From: Candidatus Scalindua japonica
GTDB taxonomy: Bacteria; Planctomycetota; Brocadiia; Brocadiales; Scalinduaceae
Assembly (NCBI RefSeq): GCF_002443295.1
Contig: NZ_BAOS01000038.1
Location: 30,700-94,699, forward strand
Length of the DNA: 64,000 nt
Direction: 5' to 3'
Shown piece by piece: positions 52,321 through 61,076 of this stretch; position 1 is the first letter of the stretch, and each line of letters begins with the position of its first letter. A model generated the notes under the pieces. The model saw only the letters and a list, made by a program, of their open reading frames with translations. It was not told where the DNA came from and did not search any database. The translations under genes and the position numbers were made by a program.

Positions 52321-52707
52321 ATGAGCATAATAGAGGAAACTTTAAGGAACCTTCAGGAAGAAGATGTCCATCAGGATATCCCAGGCGCTCAGTCAGAAAG
52401 AAAGAAGGCACCAACGGAGATTAAGCCCGTTCGTAGCAGGAAATTTGTTGTGATATCAATTTATTTAACTCTTTTTGGCCTGGGAGCGTATTATGGATTA
52501 GATAGATATCAGGAAAGTATTAATAAGAAGAGAGAAAAACTTAATTATAATGCAGGTTCTCTGGATTTATCAACAACCCATATAAATGTTTCCCCAGAAA
52601 GTATTACTTCACATGAAAATAGAAAAGCTGATATTTTGAGTAACGTAACTCAAGTTACTTCTGTTGATGATATGCGGAATGAATGGCCGGACCAAAAAAA
52701 ACCGTAA
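52321..52707 (+). CDS. MshN-like protein, N-terminal part (split gene)
   Basis: 128 codons: a cytoplasmic start SIIEETLRNLQEED typical of MshN/GspB proteins, one membrane helix (FVVISIYLTLFGLGAYYGL) and a periplasmic linker. It ends 6 bp after a run of eight A (52694-52701). With one more A the frame would read on through DQKKTVIEQK into the next ORF and give an MshN-like protein of about 396 residues. This may be a sequencing or assembly error, a mutation, or transcriptional slippage at the A-run. Confidence 0.75.
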   Translation: MSIIEETLRNLQEEDVHQDIPGAQSERKKAPTEIKPVRSRKFVVISIYLTLFGLGAYYGLDRYQESINKKREKLNYNAGSLDLSTTHINVSPESITSHENRKADILSNVTQVTSVDDMRNEWPDQKKP

Positions 52708-53510
52708 TTGAGCAGAAAACAAGAGAAACCAGTATGCTGAATAACCTAAATACTGAACAGACAACAGGACCTCCTTTGTCTGAAGATCAAGGTCTCGAAT
52801 CATTACAAAATGATGTTTCCAATAATAATTTTTTGCCTAACACGACTGTAGGGGCAGTTGTGTCGCATATAGATACTGATGCATCTGTTGTCTCTCAAGA
52901 AACTAAACCCAAACAGGAGTTAAATACGGAAGCACACCCAGTCACTGTTAATCAATCTGATAATAAACAATCACCTTCTGAGTCAGTAGTAGATTTGACA
53001 CAATCAGTAGAGAAACTACCTTTTTCGTTATTGGAAGAAAACATATTTGGAAAACAGCTTAAACAGGCCAGACATTTGATAAATATTGGATCTTATAACG
53101 ACGCAATAAATATCCTGAATCCGATCATAGACCGCCATCAAGAGACATGGGACACATATCTCTTGATGGGGGCCGCATACCTTGGCCTGGGAGAACTGGA
53201 CTACGCGGAGAAATACTCGGAAATGGGACTGGCGATGAACGGGAAAGTCCCTCAGTTATGGCTTCAGTGTGCGATAGTTGAGCAGCAGAGAGGCAGACAC
53301 GAGGCCGCTTTGCGTATTTTGAATGAAGCGGAAAAGCTTGCCCCTGACATACCGGAGGTGCAGCTTAACATTGGTTATTCCTATGATGCAATTGGTAATC
53401 GAAGACTTTCTGAGAAGGGATATAATTCCTTCCTTAAGCTTACAGAGGGAAATCCTGCATATATGATGATTCGGTATAAAGTGTTGGAAAGACTGCGTTA
53501 TCTGAAATAG
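52683..53510 (+). CDS. MshN-like TPR protein, C-terminal part (split gene)
   Basis: 275 codons overlapping the previous ORF by 25 bp in another frame. A disordered Ser/Thr/Gln-rich linker precedes TPR units from about residue 120 (LINIGSYNDAINILNPIIDRH, WDTYLLMGAAYLGLGELDYAEKY, ALRILNEAEKLAPDIPEVQLNIGYSYDAIG). This is the periplasmic TPR part of MshN-type pilus proteins. No ribosome site precedes its first ATG, which favours expression as a fusion with the upstream ORF. Confidence 0.78.
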   Translation: MAGPKKTVIEQKTRETSMLNNLNTEQTTGPPLSEDQGLESLQNDVSNNNFLPNTTVGAVVSHIDTDASVVSQETKPKQELNTEAHPVTVNQSDNKQSPSESVVDLTQSVEKLPFSLLEENIFGKQLKQARHLINIGSYNDAINILNPIIDRHQETWDTYLLMGAAYLGLGELDYAEKYSEMGLAMNGKVPQLWLQCAIVEQQRGRHEAALRILNEAEKLAPDIPEVQLNIGYSYDAIGNRRLSEKGYNSFLKLTEGNPAYMMIRYKVLERLRYLK

Positions 53511-53513
53511 AAA

Positions 53514-54359
53514 ATGTTGAAAAGCAGAATAAATTTTACAAGATTAGTTCTTCCCTTTTTCATCATCCCGGTATGGATATTAACAGGAGGGCTTGGTTTT
53601 CTACCTGAAATACAAGAGGTGCAGGCAATTACTGTTGGAACGCCTTCAACTGATACATGTGATTGTAGTCAACTGACTATATCTTCTCACAATATTTCTG
53701 GCACTGACCCTATGATTCTGGTAGGGATCTCACTTGATGATGGAGACGTAAATAAGACAGTTAATACCGTTACCTATAATGGAACAAATCTTACACGGCT
53801 GGTTAAAATTCAAGGAGAATGGCACGGATCAACAAATGCTTCGGAAATATGGTATCTAAATCCATCATTAAATCCTACAGATGGTAATTATGATGTTGTG
53901 ATTACGATTGATAACGGTGACACAAATGAGATAACTGCTGGCGTTATTACCTTTACTGATGTTGACCAGACCACTCCGATTGACACTAGCACCGTCCAGA
54001 GCAATGGAGGCAAGTCCAAAGACGACATATTAACAGTCATCAGTGCCGAAGATGATCTGGTTATGAATATTGCGACGACAGCAACTTTATCTCTGACGCC
54101 AGATGCTAGCCAGGCCGAAATGTGGAATTTAGAAGTTGGTGGAAGTGGTGTGACTGGACATTTCGGCGGAGCAAGTACAAAATCTGGAGCAGCTTCTGTA
54201 TCTATGAAATATACATTTAAAAACGCGAGTAGTGAATTTTCTCATGCCGCATTTAATATTAATGCGGCTGGAGCTGCCGCTTCCTCTTTCACCCCGCCCC
54301 CTCCCCCTCATCCTCCATTTCAGGGGTCTATTATACAAAAATCGAGGAATACAAGGTAG
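53514..54359 (+). CDS. Exported beta-rich protein at end of pilus operon
   Basis: A 281-residue protein starting 3 bp after the MshN-like stop, with a signal peptide or anchor (RLVLPFFIIPVWILTGGLGFLP). The mature part is beta-rich, Thr/Asn/Asp-rich (NTVTYNGTNLTRLVKIQG, SEIWYLNPSLNPTDGNYDVVITI) and ends in a proline run and a basic tail. The motif 'V.Y.GT.LT......ss.iWyl..p..G.y.V.vt' is found in surface proteins of unknown function. Its position suggests an adhesin or an accessory protein of the pilus. Confidence 0.65.
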   Translation: MLKSRINFTRLVLPFFIIPVWILTGGLGFLPEIQEVQAITVGTPSTDTCDCSQLTISSHNISGTDPMILVGISLDDGDVNKTVNTVTYNGTNLTRLVKIQGEWHGSTNASEIWYLNPSLNPTDGNYDVVITIDNGDTNEITAGVITFTDVDQTTPIDTSTVQSNGGKSKDDILTVISAEDDLVMNIATTATLSLTPDASQAEMWNLEVGGSGVTGHFGGASTKSGAASVSMKYTFKNASSEFSHAAFNINAAGAAASSFTPPPPPHPPFQGSIIQKSRNTR

Positions 54360-54612
54360 AAACTACAATCCAGGTGGTAATATTCCTGTTTTTTTGTAGA
54401 TAAAGAAGGGAGATTAAGGCCCAGACGTAAAAAAAGCAGTTGACAAACGCCAGGTCTGTCATTTCCTCAAACATTAAACACATATCAAACGTAATATATG
54501 TTGCAAACTGAATCAGCTTGACTATAGGTTCGGAATTGTCAGAGTTGAGGTTTCGGATGAATAGTTTAATTGTCTGATTTCTTTATCTAGTCCTCCATCT
54601 TCCATAAATCGT

Positions 54613-55044
54613 TTGACACGGATGATTGATGGCACTGTCACTGTAGGGCCAAATGCCGTAATGGCATGGAAGCGGGAAGGTTATGGCAGGTTCAATATAA
54701 ACCTTCGAGATATCCGGGAGATGGTGACCTTTAGCGGGTTCTGGCGAGTAATTAAATCTAATATCGAAACCGGACTAATAGAAACCAAAAACTCCCTCTG
54801 GAAGCCGGGTTACCTCCAGCTGGTACAGAAATACTGCCCGTAACTGCAATTATCGGATCTGAAATCATATCCTCCCGGTATTCGTGCTCAGGCAGTAATG
54901 AAGGAAGGTTCGCTGGTCCATGACTTCCTTTTTGCCGAAAGTCCCTGGAGTCTGCATGTATGCAACGTACCCTCTCCAGCGGCTACGTCAGCGATACCGA
55001 TTGGTAGTTATATATGTGATAAGGTTATGGAGTGGAATGCTTAA
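54613..55044 (+). pseudogene. L-2-hydroxyglutarate oxidase (LhgO-like), C-terminal remnant
   Basis: The frame opens with TRMIDGTVTVGPNAVMAWKR, a hallmark of LhgO-type FAD oxidases, and after an in-frame TAA at 54841-54843 it continues with LQLSDLKSYPPGIRAQAV, HDFLFAESPWSLHVCNVPSP and AATSAIPIGSYI, the normal end of the enzyme, to a stop at 55042. The first roughly 250 residues, including the FAD-binding motif, are absent. Upstream 54360-54612 shows no gene. Confidence 0.8.
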
Positions 55045-55097
55045 TGGAGTTATCATGCAAGTGATAATATTAAAATATAAAATCAGTTACCGTTAAT

Positions 55098-55139
55098 AAA
55101 AAAGGGGATAAGAACTTCAGTGGTCCTTATCCCCTTTTT
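55098..55139 (-). terminator. Hairpin terminator after the dihaem lipoprotein gene
   Basis: AAAAAAGGGGATAAG and CTTATCCCCTTTTT form a 14-bp stem with A- and T-runs on its sides. It lies 13 bp beyond the stop of the minus-strand gene at 55153 and may work in both directions. Confidence 0.85.
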
Positions 55140-55152
55140 CAATGTAAGTATC

Positions 55153-55614
55153 CTACTTCTTTGCATATGCCTGTAGATATCTGATTATGGATGACCTCTC
55201 TTTTTCTGAAAATACTGGCATTTTTCCATCTAGAACGACAATTAATTGTTCCCAATCCTCTGCTTCCATTTCATCCTGTTTAGGGGGTAAGTGGCACTTT
55301 CCACACCTCAGTTTAAAAATCTTAAAACCCTTTTTTGATTCAGTTCTCATGTAAGAGAGTATCGCCTCCTTTTCCTCAGTTTTAATAACAGGCATTTGAG
55401 AACCTTCCATAACAGCAATCTTATCCTTCCAATGGTTAAAATTGAGCCTGGAAGGGTGTGGGATAGTATGACAGGAACTGCATCTTTCAATATAGACTTG
55501 CGCGTCTTCAGATTGCTCTTCCGGTAGTCTCTGCACAGTCACACAACCGCCAAAAAAGAGGGCCAGCGTCAGCGGTATCAGCAATGCTAAAATATGATAG
55601 TTCTTTCTGTACAT
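55153..55614 (-). CDS. Dihaem c-type cytochrome lipoprotein
   Basis: A 153-residue protein with a lipoprotein signal (LALFFGGC) and two haem-binding motifs, CSSCH and CGKCH, in two similar halves, each followed by a W/E-rich helix and a Met in MPV (QMPV, KMPV) that could be the axial ligand. It is probably anchored to a membrane facing the periplasm or paryphoplasm and acts as an electron carrier. Its partner is not evident. AAGGAG lies 8 bp before the ATG. Confidence 0.85.
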   Translation of the reverse strand: MYRKNYHILALLIPLTLALFFGGCVTVQRLPEEQSEDAQVYIERCSSCHTIPHPSRLNFNHWKDKIAVMEGSQMPVIKTEEKEAILSYMRTESKKGFKIFKLRCGKCHLPPKQDEMEAEDWEQLIVVLDGKMPVFSEKERSSIIRYLQAYAKK

Positions 55615-55780
55615 TTTAATTCTCCTTTTTTTGTAATTTATGTTATGCCAACAGGGCCCAAAGGCACTAAGAAAATCATTTGAAACAACATTTCAAATTT
55701 TGGTATTATTCATGAATCTTCAAGTCTTTATTTTTTTTTCAGTTTTCACCTTTCAAGTTAGAGTTCTCTATTTCCTTTCA

Positions 55781-57043
55781 TTAAAAACCCAGAAAATCCA
55801 ACCCCTTACCTGACTTTTTAGAACGTCTGCTTTTGTGCAGAGGAACTTCGATGTAATAAGTAACTGATGCCGTGAAGTCTCTTTCCAATTGTGTTCCGTG
55901 CAGATTTTGAAAAAGAGGGATAGAGAATTGTGCGTTCAGTATGTGGTTATGAAATGGTTGCCATTGTACACCTGCAGTCAGATCTATAGTACTACCACCG
56001 TAATTGTCAGGGTCAAAGAGGTTACTCATAAATGGCATTTTAGGATTACCCCTCATATGGCCGTTTCCATCCTGCTCAATTTCGCGAGCTTCTCCCTCAA
56101 TATCACCTGCATATTTTCCTTTAATCTGCAGTTCACCAACTAAATTGTGACGTGCCTGATACATCGCGTAGAGGTCTGCACGATATTCATCTCCAAGATT
56201 GTAACTCTTGTAGTTTTGATAGGCCCGCGCCAGATAGTTTACGTTAACTCCCCACCAGAATGGTGCGTGGGAGCCTTCATAGAGTACCCCTATAAAAGGA
56301 TCAAAGGTACCAGAACCCAACTGCATACTGTAGGGAAGGATTTGTCCTCTTTCATCCTGATCAATAGAACCTGTCGGGAGACTTACTCCCAGCAATAAAG
56401 ACACCTGATTTGTGGGGATCAGATAGTCATCCGCATAGAGTAATGTCTTGGTCATAAGCATTGTATCTCCGGCACCCTGTGAATACATGCTGGACCTTCT
56501 CCCATCTCGTCTGACCATTTCCATATCCTTATTCACATACATACCCATTATGCCGGCAAAAAAGCGATCAGAAAAGGCGTATCCTACTGAAACGTTACTC
56601 ATATACATATCCATCTTTCTTGGAGTCATCATGTATTGTCTCAGGGTGTCTTTTGTGCTGCGATTACTGGTACCTCTCCTCATTCCTACCATTCTTCCAT
56701 AGCTGAGATTTACCTTGATCCTGAATTCGTGTGGTTCGGGGGTTCCTCCACCGGGGATATTCAAAGGCATATTACCACCGCATTTACCACAGCAGAGCCC
56801 CAGAAATAGCTGATAACTTAAATTTTCAGGACGGCTGAGTCCCTCTGAAATATCACTATACTTCTTTTCCTCATTGCCTGACTCATTTGATGCCAGCCTG
56901 ATAATCTGCTTACTTTCATGTTGATCTTCATACTTTAATAAATCATTCAGTTTAGCCAGACAAACATTTGGCAGAAGTGCCAAAATGAAAATCCAGAGAA
57001 AAAAATGCAGAATAAATTTGTTTTTGTTATAAAATGATGACAT
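55781..57043 (-). CDS. Outer-membrane beta-barrel protein (MetA-pathway/transporter-like)
   Basis: The frame opens at 57064, but AAGGAG fits the ATG at 57043, giving 420 residues. A signal peptide (FILHFFLWIFILALLPNVCLA) is followed by a linker with CCGKCGGNMP, then a barrel-like chain (MSNVSVGYAFSDRFFAGIMGMYVN, LGVSLPTGSID, GVNVNYLARAYQNY) resembling the 'MetA-pathway of phenol degradation' outer-membrane family, often found with metal-transport genes. The Met/Cys/Gly-rich N-terminal linker might bind metal. It faces the zinc-uptake genes. Confidence 0.65.
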   Translation of the reverse strand: MSSFYNKNKFILHFFLWIFILALLPNVCLAKLNDLLKYEDQHESKQIIRLASNESGNEEKKYSDISEGLSRPENLSYQLFLGLCCGKCGGNMPLNIPGGGTPEPHEFRIKVNLSYGRMVGMRRGTSNRSTKDTLRQYMMTPRKMDMYMSNVSVGYAFSDRFFAGIMGMYVNKDMEMVRRDGRRSSMYSQGAGDTMLMTKTLLYADDYLIPTNQVSLLLGVSLPTGSIDQDERGQILPYSMQLGSGTFDPFIGVLYEGSHAPFWWGVNVNYLARAYQNYKSYNLGDEYRADLYAMYQARHNLVGELQIKGKYAGDIEGEAREIEQDGNGHMRGNPKMPFMSNLFDPDNYGGSTIDLTAGVQWQPFHNHILNAQFSIPLFQNLHGTQLERDFTASVTYYIEVPLHKSRRSKKSGKGLDFLGF

Positions 57044-57256
57044 ACCGCTTCTCCTTACCACCATCTATCAGAATATTTTCAGACCTTTCTCCAGGAGCAG
57101 TAGTTTCGTGTTCAAATAGGGGAAAAAATTGTTTTGCCCCTCTTCTTTTGCGGTATTTAACTGTCTGCAGATTAGAAAACAGACGTATACCCGAAACGGT
57201 TCCACAGCCACATTCCGAAAAGATGGATTACGTTAAAAATGTAGTTTCTTAAATTA

Positions 57257-57673
57257 TTATGTGAGATTAGTAAGGAGTTGTAATCTTGGAGGTTTATAGG
57301 GTGGTTTGTTCAGTACATATCTGAGTTGAAGTGTTGCTGTTTCTGCCGAAGTGGTAACAGGCAGGTAATTAAGAAAATCAGAGTGTGAGAAAAAATAATT
57401 TATATTTTGTGTAGCAAAGATGTCTTCAGAACTACTGCCGCAGGAAGTAATAGAGACGGGGTACTTACCAGCATGATCAGGCTCAGGAGAACCATTATCA
57501 CAACCACAACTCTGGCACGACATTGCTTTATGTCCACAGCAACATAAATCTGCATGTGAAATCCGTTTGTTCTCAACAGCTTCTTTGCTGTTAATATAAC
57601 CATAAGGTATAAATCCGGGAGCAAGCAGTGAGATAATTGCCAGAATAATAATCTTCTTTTTGTACATTATCAT
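57257..57673 (-). CDS. Cys-rich exported hypothetical protein
   Basis: A 138-residue protein with a signal peptide (IIILAIISLLAPGFIPYGY) and a Cys/His cluster LCCCGHKAMSCQSCGCDNG, followed by a linker and a C-terminal KPPYKPPR motif. The cluster looks metal-binding. It has the same overall plan (signal, Cys/His patch, terminal Pro-Pro motif) as the two plus-strand proteins at 58310 and 58949. A start at the second ATG (57667) is equally possible. The function is unknown. Confidence 0.6.
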   Translation of the reverse strand: MIMYKKKIIILAIISLLAPGFIPYGYINSKEAVENKRISHADLCCCGHKAMSCQSCGCDNGSPEPDHAGKYPVSITSCGSSSEDIFATQNINYFFSHSDFLNYLPVTTSAETATLQLRYVLNKPPYKPPRLQLLTNLT

Positions 57674-57930
57674 GTATTAAAAAATAGTACTAGATTTTAT
57701 TTTTCGTATTCTCTTAATCAGTAATCAATACATATTAACCTTGATTTAATAATTTGTCAAAGATAAGAAAAGTATTTTTCTATAATTGTCAGGGTGACAG
57801 GAATCTGAATACTTCTTTCATGGAAATGTCATATTCCCGCAGACTGCCTGCCCGAATAGGTACAGGCGGGCTGGAATGACAGTGGGAGATTAGGTTATTT
57901 GATTTTGTCGAGGGTGACTCAAATTAATTC

Positions 57931-58254
57931 TCAGTTTCTAAAGAACCTTATCGGTAACGTTAAACACAAGATGAAAAAAAGTGTTACAACTATGCAGGGT
58001 GATGTCGGAAGATCAAAATAGAATGAGATATAGAATCCTGCTAAAGCAGATATTACACTGGTCGTTATTGCTATGATAAATACATTTTTCATCCTGTTTG
58101 CCAGGAGCAGTCCGTTTACTGCCGGCATTATCAGGAATGTCGTGATAAGGAGATTGCCGGAAGTCCTTATGCCTATAGAAATGGCAGCCCCAATTGTGAG
58201 ATAAAGCATAAGTTCCCAGGACCTAATCCCGATTTTCCCATTGCTTAATAACAC
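57931..58254 (-). pseudogene. ZnuB-type ABC permease, C-terminal fragment
   Basis: 107 codons corresponding to the last third of an ABC-3 permease: LYLTIGAAISIGIRTSGNLLITTFLIMPAVNG, then a helix and FYFDLPTSPCIVVTLFFILC, closely parallel to the C-terminus of the complete ZnuB at 63037-63870. There is no N-terminal part upstream. It is a truncated relic of a second permease, unless the short product has a role of its own. Confidence 0.75.
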
Positions 58255-58309
58255 ATCTGTGCCAAAAAAAACTTGACAATAAATAAACTCAACGTACTAT
58301 TGATCAGTT

Positions 58310-58717
58310 ATGAATCTTTTACTGTTAAAAAAGAATCTCAAAAAAATTTCTATCACTGTTATAGTTCCGTATATTATCCTGTGTTTAACGGCAGGAGGCC
58401 TTCACTCATTTGACACGAGGGCATTTCATGGGCACTGTAGCAAGAACGATAGCACAAAAAACGAAAATAGTAATAATCATGTTCACCATAATCAGAATAG
58501 CGAAGGAACAGCTTCTTTCTGTTTTAGTGACCATAGTGCTGACAAGTGCGGACTATGTAAATGGCTTAAGAGTACATCGAAAAGAGTCCAATTTGTACAG
58601 CATAGTTATTCTCTTTTCCAGATCAGCAGCAAAGTCTGCCTAATTGATCACACCATACATTATTTTTTGAAAACACGTACAAACTCTCCACGTAGTCCAC
58701 CATTTTTCATTTCGTAG
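58310..58717 (+). CDS. His/Cys-rich exported protein (DUF2946-like)
   Basis: A 135-residue protein: signal peptide (ITVIVPYIILCLTAGGLHSF), a His-rich stretch (HGHC, NNHVHHNQN), the motif DHSADKCGLCKWLK, and a C-terminal RSPPFF. The H..CxxC plus 'R.PP' plan resembles DUF2946 proteins, which accompany copper or zinc genes. It is probably a small periplasmic metal-binding protein. No ribosome site is obvious. The 231 bp that follow contain no gene. Confidence 0.6.
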   Translation: MNLLLLKKNLKKISITVIVPYIILCLTAGGLHSFDTRAFHGHCSKNDSTKNENSNNHVHHNQNSEGTASFCFSDHSADKCGLCKWLKSTSKRVQFVQHSYSLFQISSKVCLIDHTIHYFLKTRTNSPRSPPFFIS

Positions 58718-58948
58718 TTCACATATAACATCTTTTCATAGGTTTTTTAGAATAATACCGAGACATCGCATAATTAATTGGACTGAACCAATATAGTCCA
58801 ATGTAGTCCGCGAATCCCTGTGTATTGGAATTATACTTTTTAAAATGAGTAAGTTCAGTCTTTAAACAAAGATTACTGTTGTTATCCTTCCCTAACTGGT
58901 GGTATGTAGGGCAGCATCATAAAATTTTCTCTACAATTTTAAATAAAT

Positions 58949-59332
58949 ATGCGTACAAATAGAAAAATATTTGTTATTCTGTGTCTTTATCTTTCTCAAA
59001 TATTTTTTGTTCCTGTAATTCATTGTTTGAGTGAAGGGAGTGAAAGAGATTGTGCGGATTGTTTAACCGGTACTCAGTTAAATTCTCATTGTAATAATAC
59101 ACAAAGTCCATGCGATAATCCAGCGCACCACCACCATAATGGCCACAGACATGACCCGGCCCATTGTGTTTTTTGTAAATCATTCATCAAGGACATTGAG
59201 TATATACCTGATTACTATGGAATAACTTTTGATTGTTTCATTTTAGTATCGAATAATACTCCCCATCAATCTTCTACGCTCTTACGTAGAATTCCTATTC
59301 GTGGTCCACCTCTAAAGAACTTCCTTATATAA
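58949..59332 (+). CDS. His/Cys-rich exported protein (DUF2946-like)
   Basis: A 127-residue protein of the same plan as the preceding gene: signal peptide (IFVILCLYLSQIFFVPVIHC), several Cys (DCADC), a strong His patch (NPAHHHHNGHRHDPAHC), then CVFCKSF and a C-terminal IRGPPL. The sequence similarity is weak but the order of motifs is the same, suggesting paralogues. It is upstream of the porin-ZnuA genes, in line with a zinc-binding role. Confidence 0.62.
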   Translation: MRTNRKIFVILCLYLSQIFFVPVIHCLSEGSERDCADCLTGTQLNSHCNNTQSPCDNPAHHHHNGHRHDPAHCVFCKSFIKDIEYIPDYYGITFDCFILVSNNTPHQSSTLLRRIPIRGPPLKNFLI

Positions 59333-59497
59333 TCTTTCAATGACAAGAAATCTTTATCTATGGCATCTAGCTTGAGTTCAGATGAACACACTATGTGCAA
59401 TTAGGAGAAGTACAAATTGTTGTTGCAGGTATAAACATTCAAGTCTCAATATTAGGAATTTAAAATAAAATTGATAAATATTTTAAGGAGGTTTGTT

Positions 59498-61003
59498 GTG
59501 GCGAAGATTTTTTTTCTCATAATTTCCTGTTTTTTCTGTCTATTCAATCCTATCTCTTTTGCTAATAATGACGTAACTATGGATAAAATAGCGTCAGAAC
59601 TTCAGCAATTAAAGAGTGCCTTTCAGGAGATGGAAGAAAATTACAAGGCAAAGATTGACAAGCTGGAAGCACGACTGGAAAAACAACAACCGGAAAAGGA
59701 TTACGGTGCAAGGATTCAGAAGGTTGAAGATGACTACCAGGTAAGAATCCGTTCTCTAGAGGAATTGCTTGGAGAACAGAGGGCAGAAATTGAACAAGAT
59801 TACGATTTTAAGATTGATACGCTTGAAGAACTACTGGATATGGAAAGATCTCGTTCGCAGGAGGAGTATGCCAGGATGGCACAAAGAACGAAGTTGCAAC
59901 AGAGGCCATTTTTTTATGGAACAAAGGGTTCGTTTATGAATCCAGATGTCAGTATCATTGGAGATACCCTTTATCATTTCAGTGATTCAAAGTTTGGCGT
60001 GGGTGAGATGCCGGATGAGGATATGTTCTTCAGAGAGGTAGAATTAGCGGTACAGGGTTATATTTATCCCGGTGTAAGAGCGGAGTTCTTCCCTGTCTGG
60101 CATGTTGAAGAAGGTGTAGTTGAGATTGAAGAGGCATTTGGAAACTTTTTGACACTGCCTTTTAATTCAAACCTGCTGGTCGGAAGGCACAGGATCAGGT
60201 TCGGTCTGGTAAATCCTATACATCAGCATCATAGAGATTATGTAGATGTTCCTCTGGCAGTACAAAATATTATGGGAGCAGAAGGTTACATTGATGATGG
60301 TTTTAATTTTTCAGTTATGGCCCCAAAAATTCCTTTTCCTGTAGAGCTTGGATTTGGAATTTTTGACGGTAATAAATCCCTGGGTGAACATCATGATGAA
60401 GAACACGAAGAAGAGGAAGAGAGCAGGACATTCAATTTATTTGAAAGTACACCAGTTACATTCAGGGATCATGTATTCCTTGCCAAGATCAATACAAACC
60501 TGCTTCTATTGCCAAATCTTGATATCTCTACCGGGTATCATGTCATGTGGGATGATAATGGTGCCGGGAACACAGCAATTCATAACGGACAGTTTTCGTT
60601 AAGATATCGGGTCCCCAACAGTTGGTCTAAACTCCTCTGGCAGAATGAGATTTATGTGACAGATGTAGACAGCAGGGAGATAGAGGATGAAGATGATATA
60701 GATAACCGGAATGTTTCGAGCAAAGGTTTTTATTCCTTGCTAAAATATACCCACAACAGATTTCTTGATTTCGGATTTCGCTATGACTGGTCTGAGCTTG
60801 GTAATAGGGATGATGCCCATCTCTGGGCGTTAAATCCTATAGTAACATGGCATTTAACTGAGTCCAGCTATGTTAGGGCACAGTATCGTTATGGAGAATT
60901 AGGGGTAAAAGGAACTTCCGGTAGTAATGAGAACAGCGCAAATGAATTTTTTCTCCAGTTTGTGTGGGGGCTGGGACCTCACTCTCACGGTATCAGTCAA
61001 TAA
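59498..61003 (+). CDS. Outer-membrane barrel with N-terminal coiled coil, zinc-locus porin
   Basis: The frame opens at 59471, but TAAGGAGG at 59484-59491 places the start at GTG 59498, giving 501 residues. Signal peptide (FFLIISCFFCLFNPISFA), a coiled coil of about 110 residues (QQLKSAFQEMEENYKAKIDKL and two similar units), then a barrel with RAEFFPVWHVEEG, LLVGRHRIRFGLVNPIHQH and a C-terminal strand. A His/Glu loop (HHDEEHEEEEE) may gather metal. Such barrels are often encoded next to ZnuABC genes and probably bring zinc across the outer membrane. ZnuA starts 73 bp downstream. Confidence 0.72.
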   Translation: MAKIFFLIISCFFCLFNPISFANNDVTMDKIASELQQLKSAFQEMEENYKAKIDKLEARLEKQQPEKDYGARIQKVEDDYQVRIRSLEELLGEQRAEIEQDYDFKIDTLEELLDMERSRSQEEYARMAQRTKLQQRPFFYGTKGSFMNPDVSIIGDTLYHFSDSKFGVGEMPDEDMFFREVELAVQGYIYPGVRAEFFPVWHVEEGVVEIEEAFGNFLTLPFNSNLLVGRHRIRFGLVNPIHQHHRDYVDVPLAVQNIMGAEGYIDDGFNFSVMAPKIPFPVELGFGIFDGNKSLGEHHDEEHEEEEESRTFNLFESTPVTFRDHVFLAKINTNLLLLPNLDISTGYHVMWDDNGAGNTAIHNGQFSLRYRVPNSWSKLLWQNEIYVTDVDSREIEDEDDIDNRNVSSKGFYSLLKYTHNRFLDFGFRYDWSELGNRDDAHLWALNPIVTWHLTESSYVRAQYRYGELGVKGTSGSNENSANEFFLQFVWGLGPHSHGISQ

Positions 61004-61076
61004 GGTTTCCTCTTGTACAGAATTATTTTTGTATAATTTATAGAAACAGTATTCTTTAATTCAAAAGGAGTTTATC

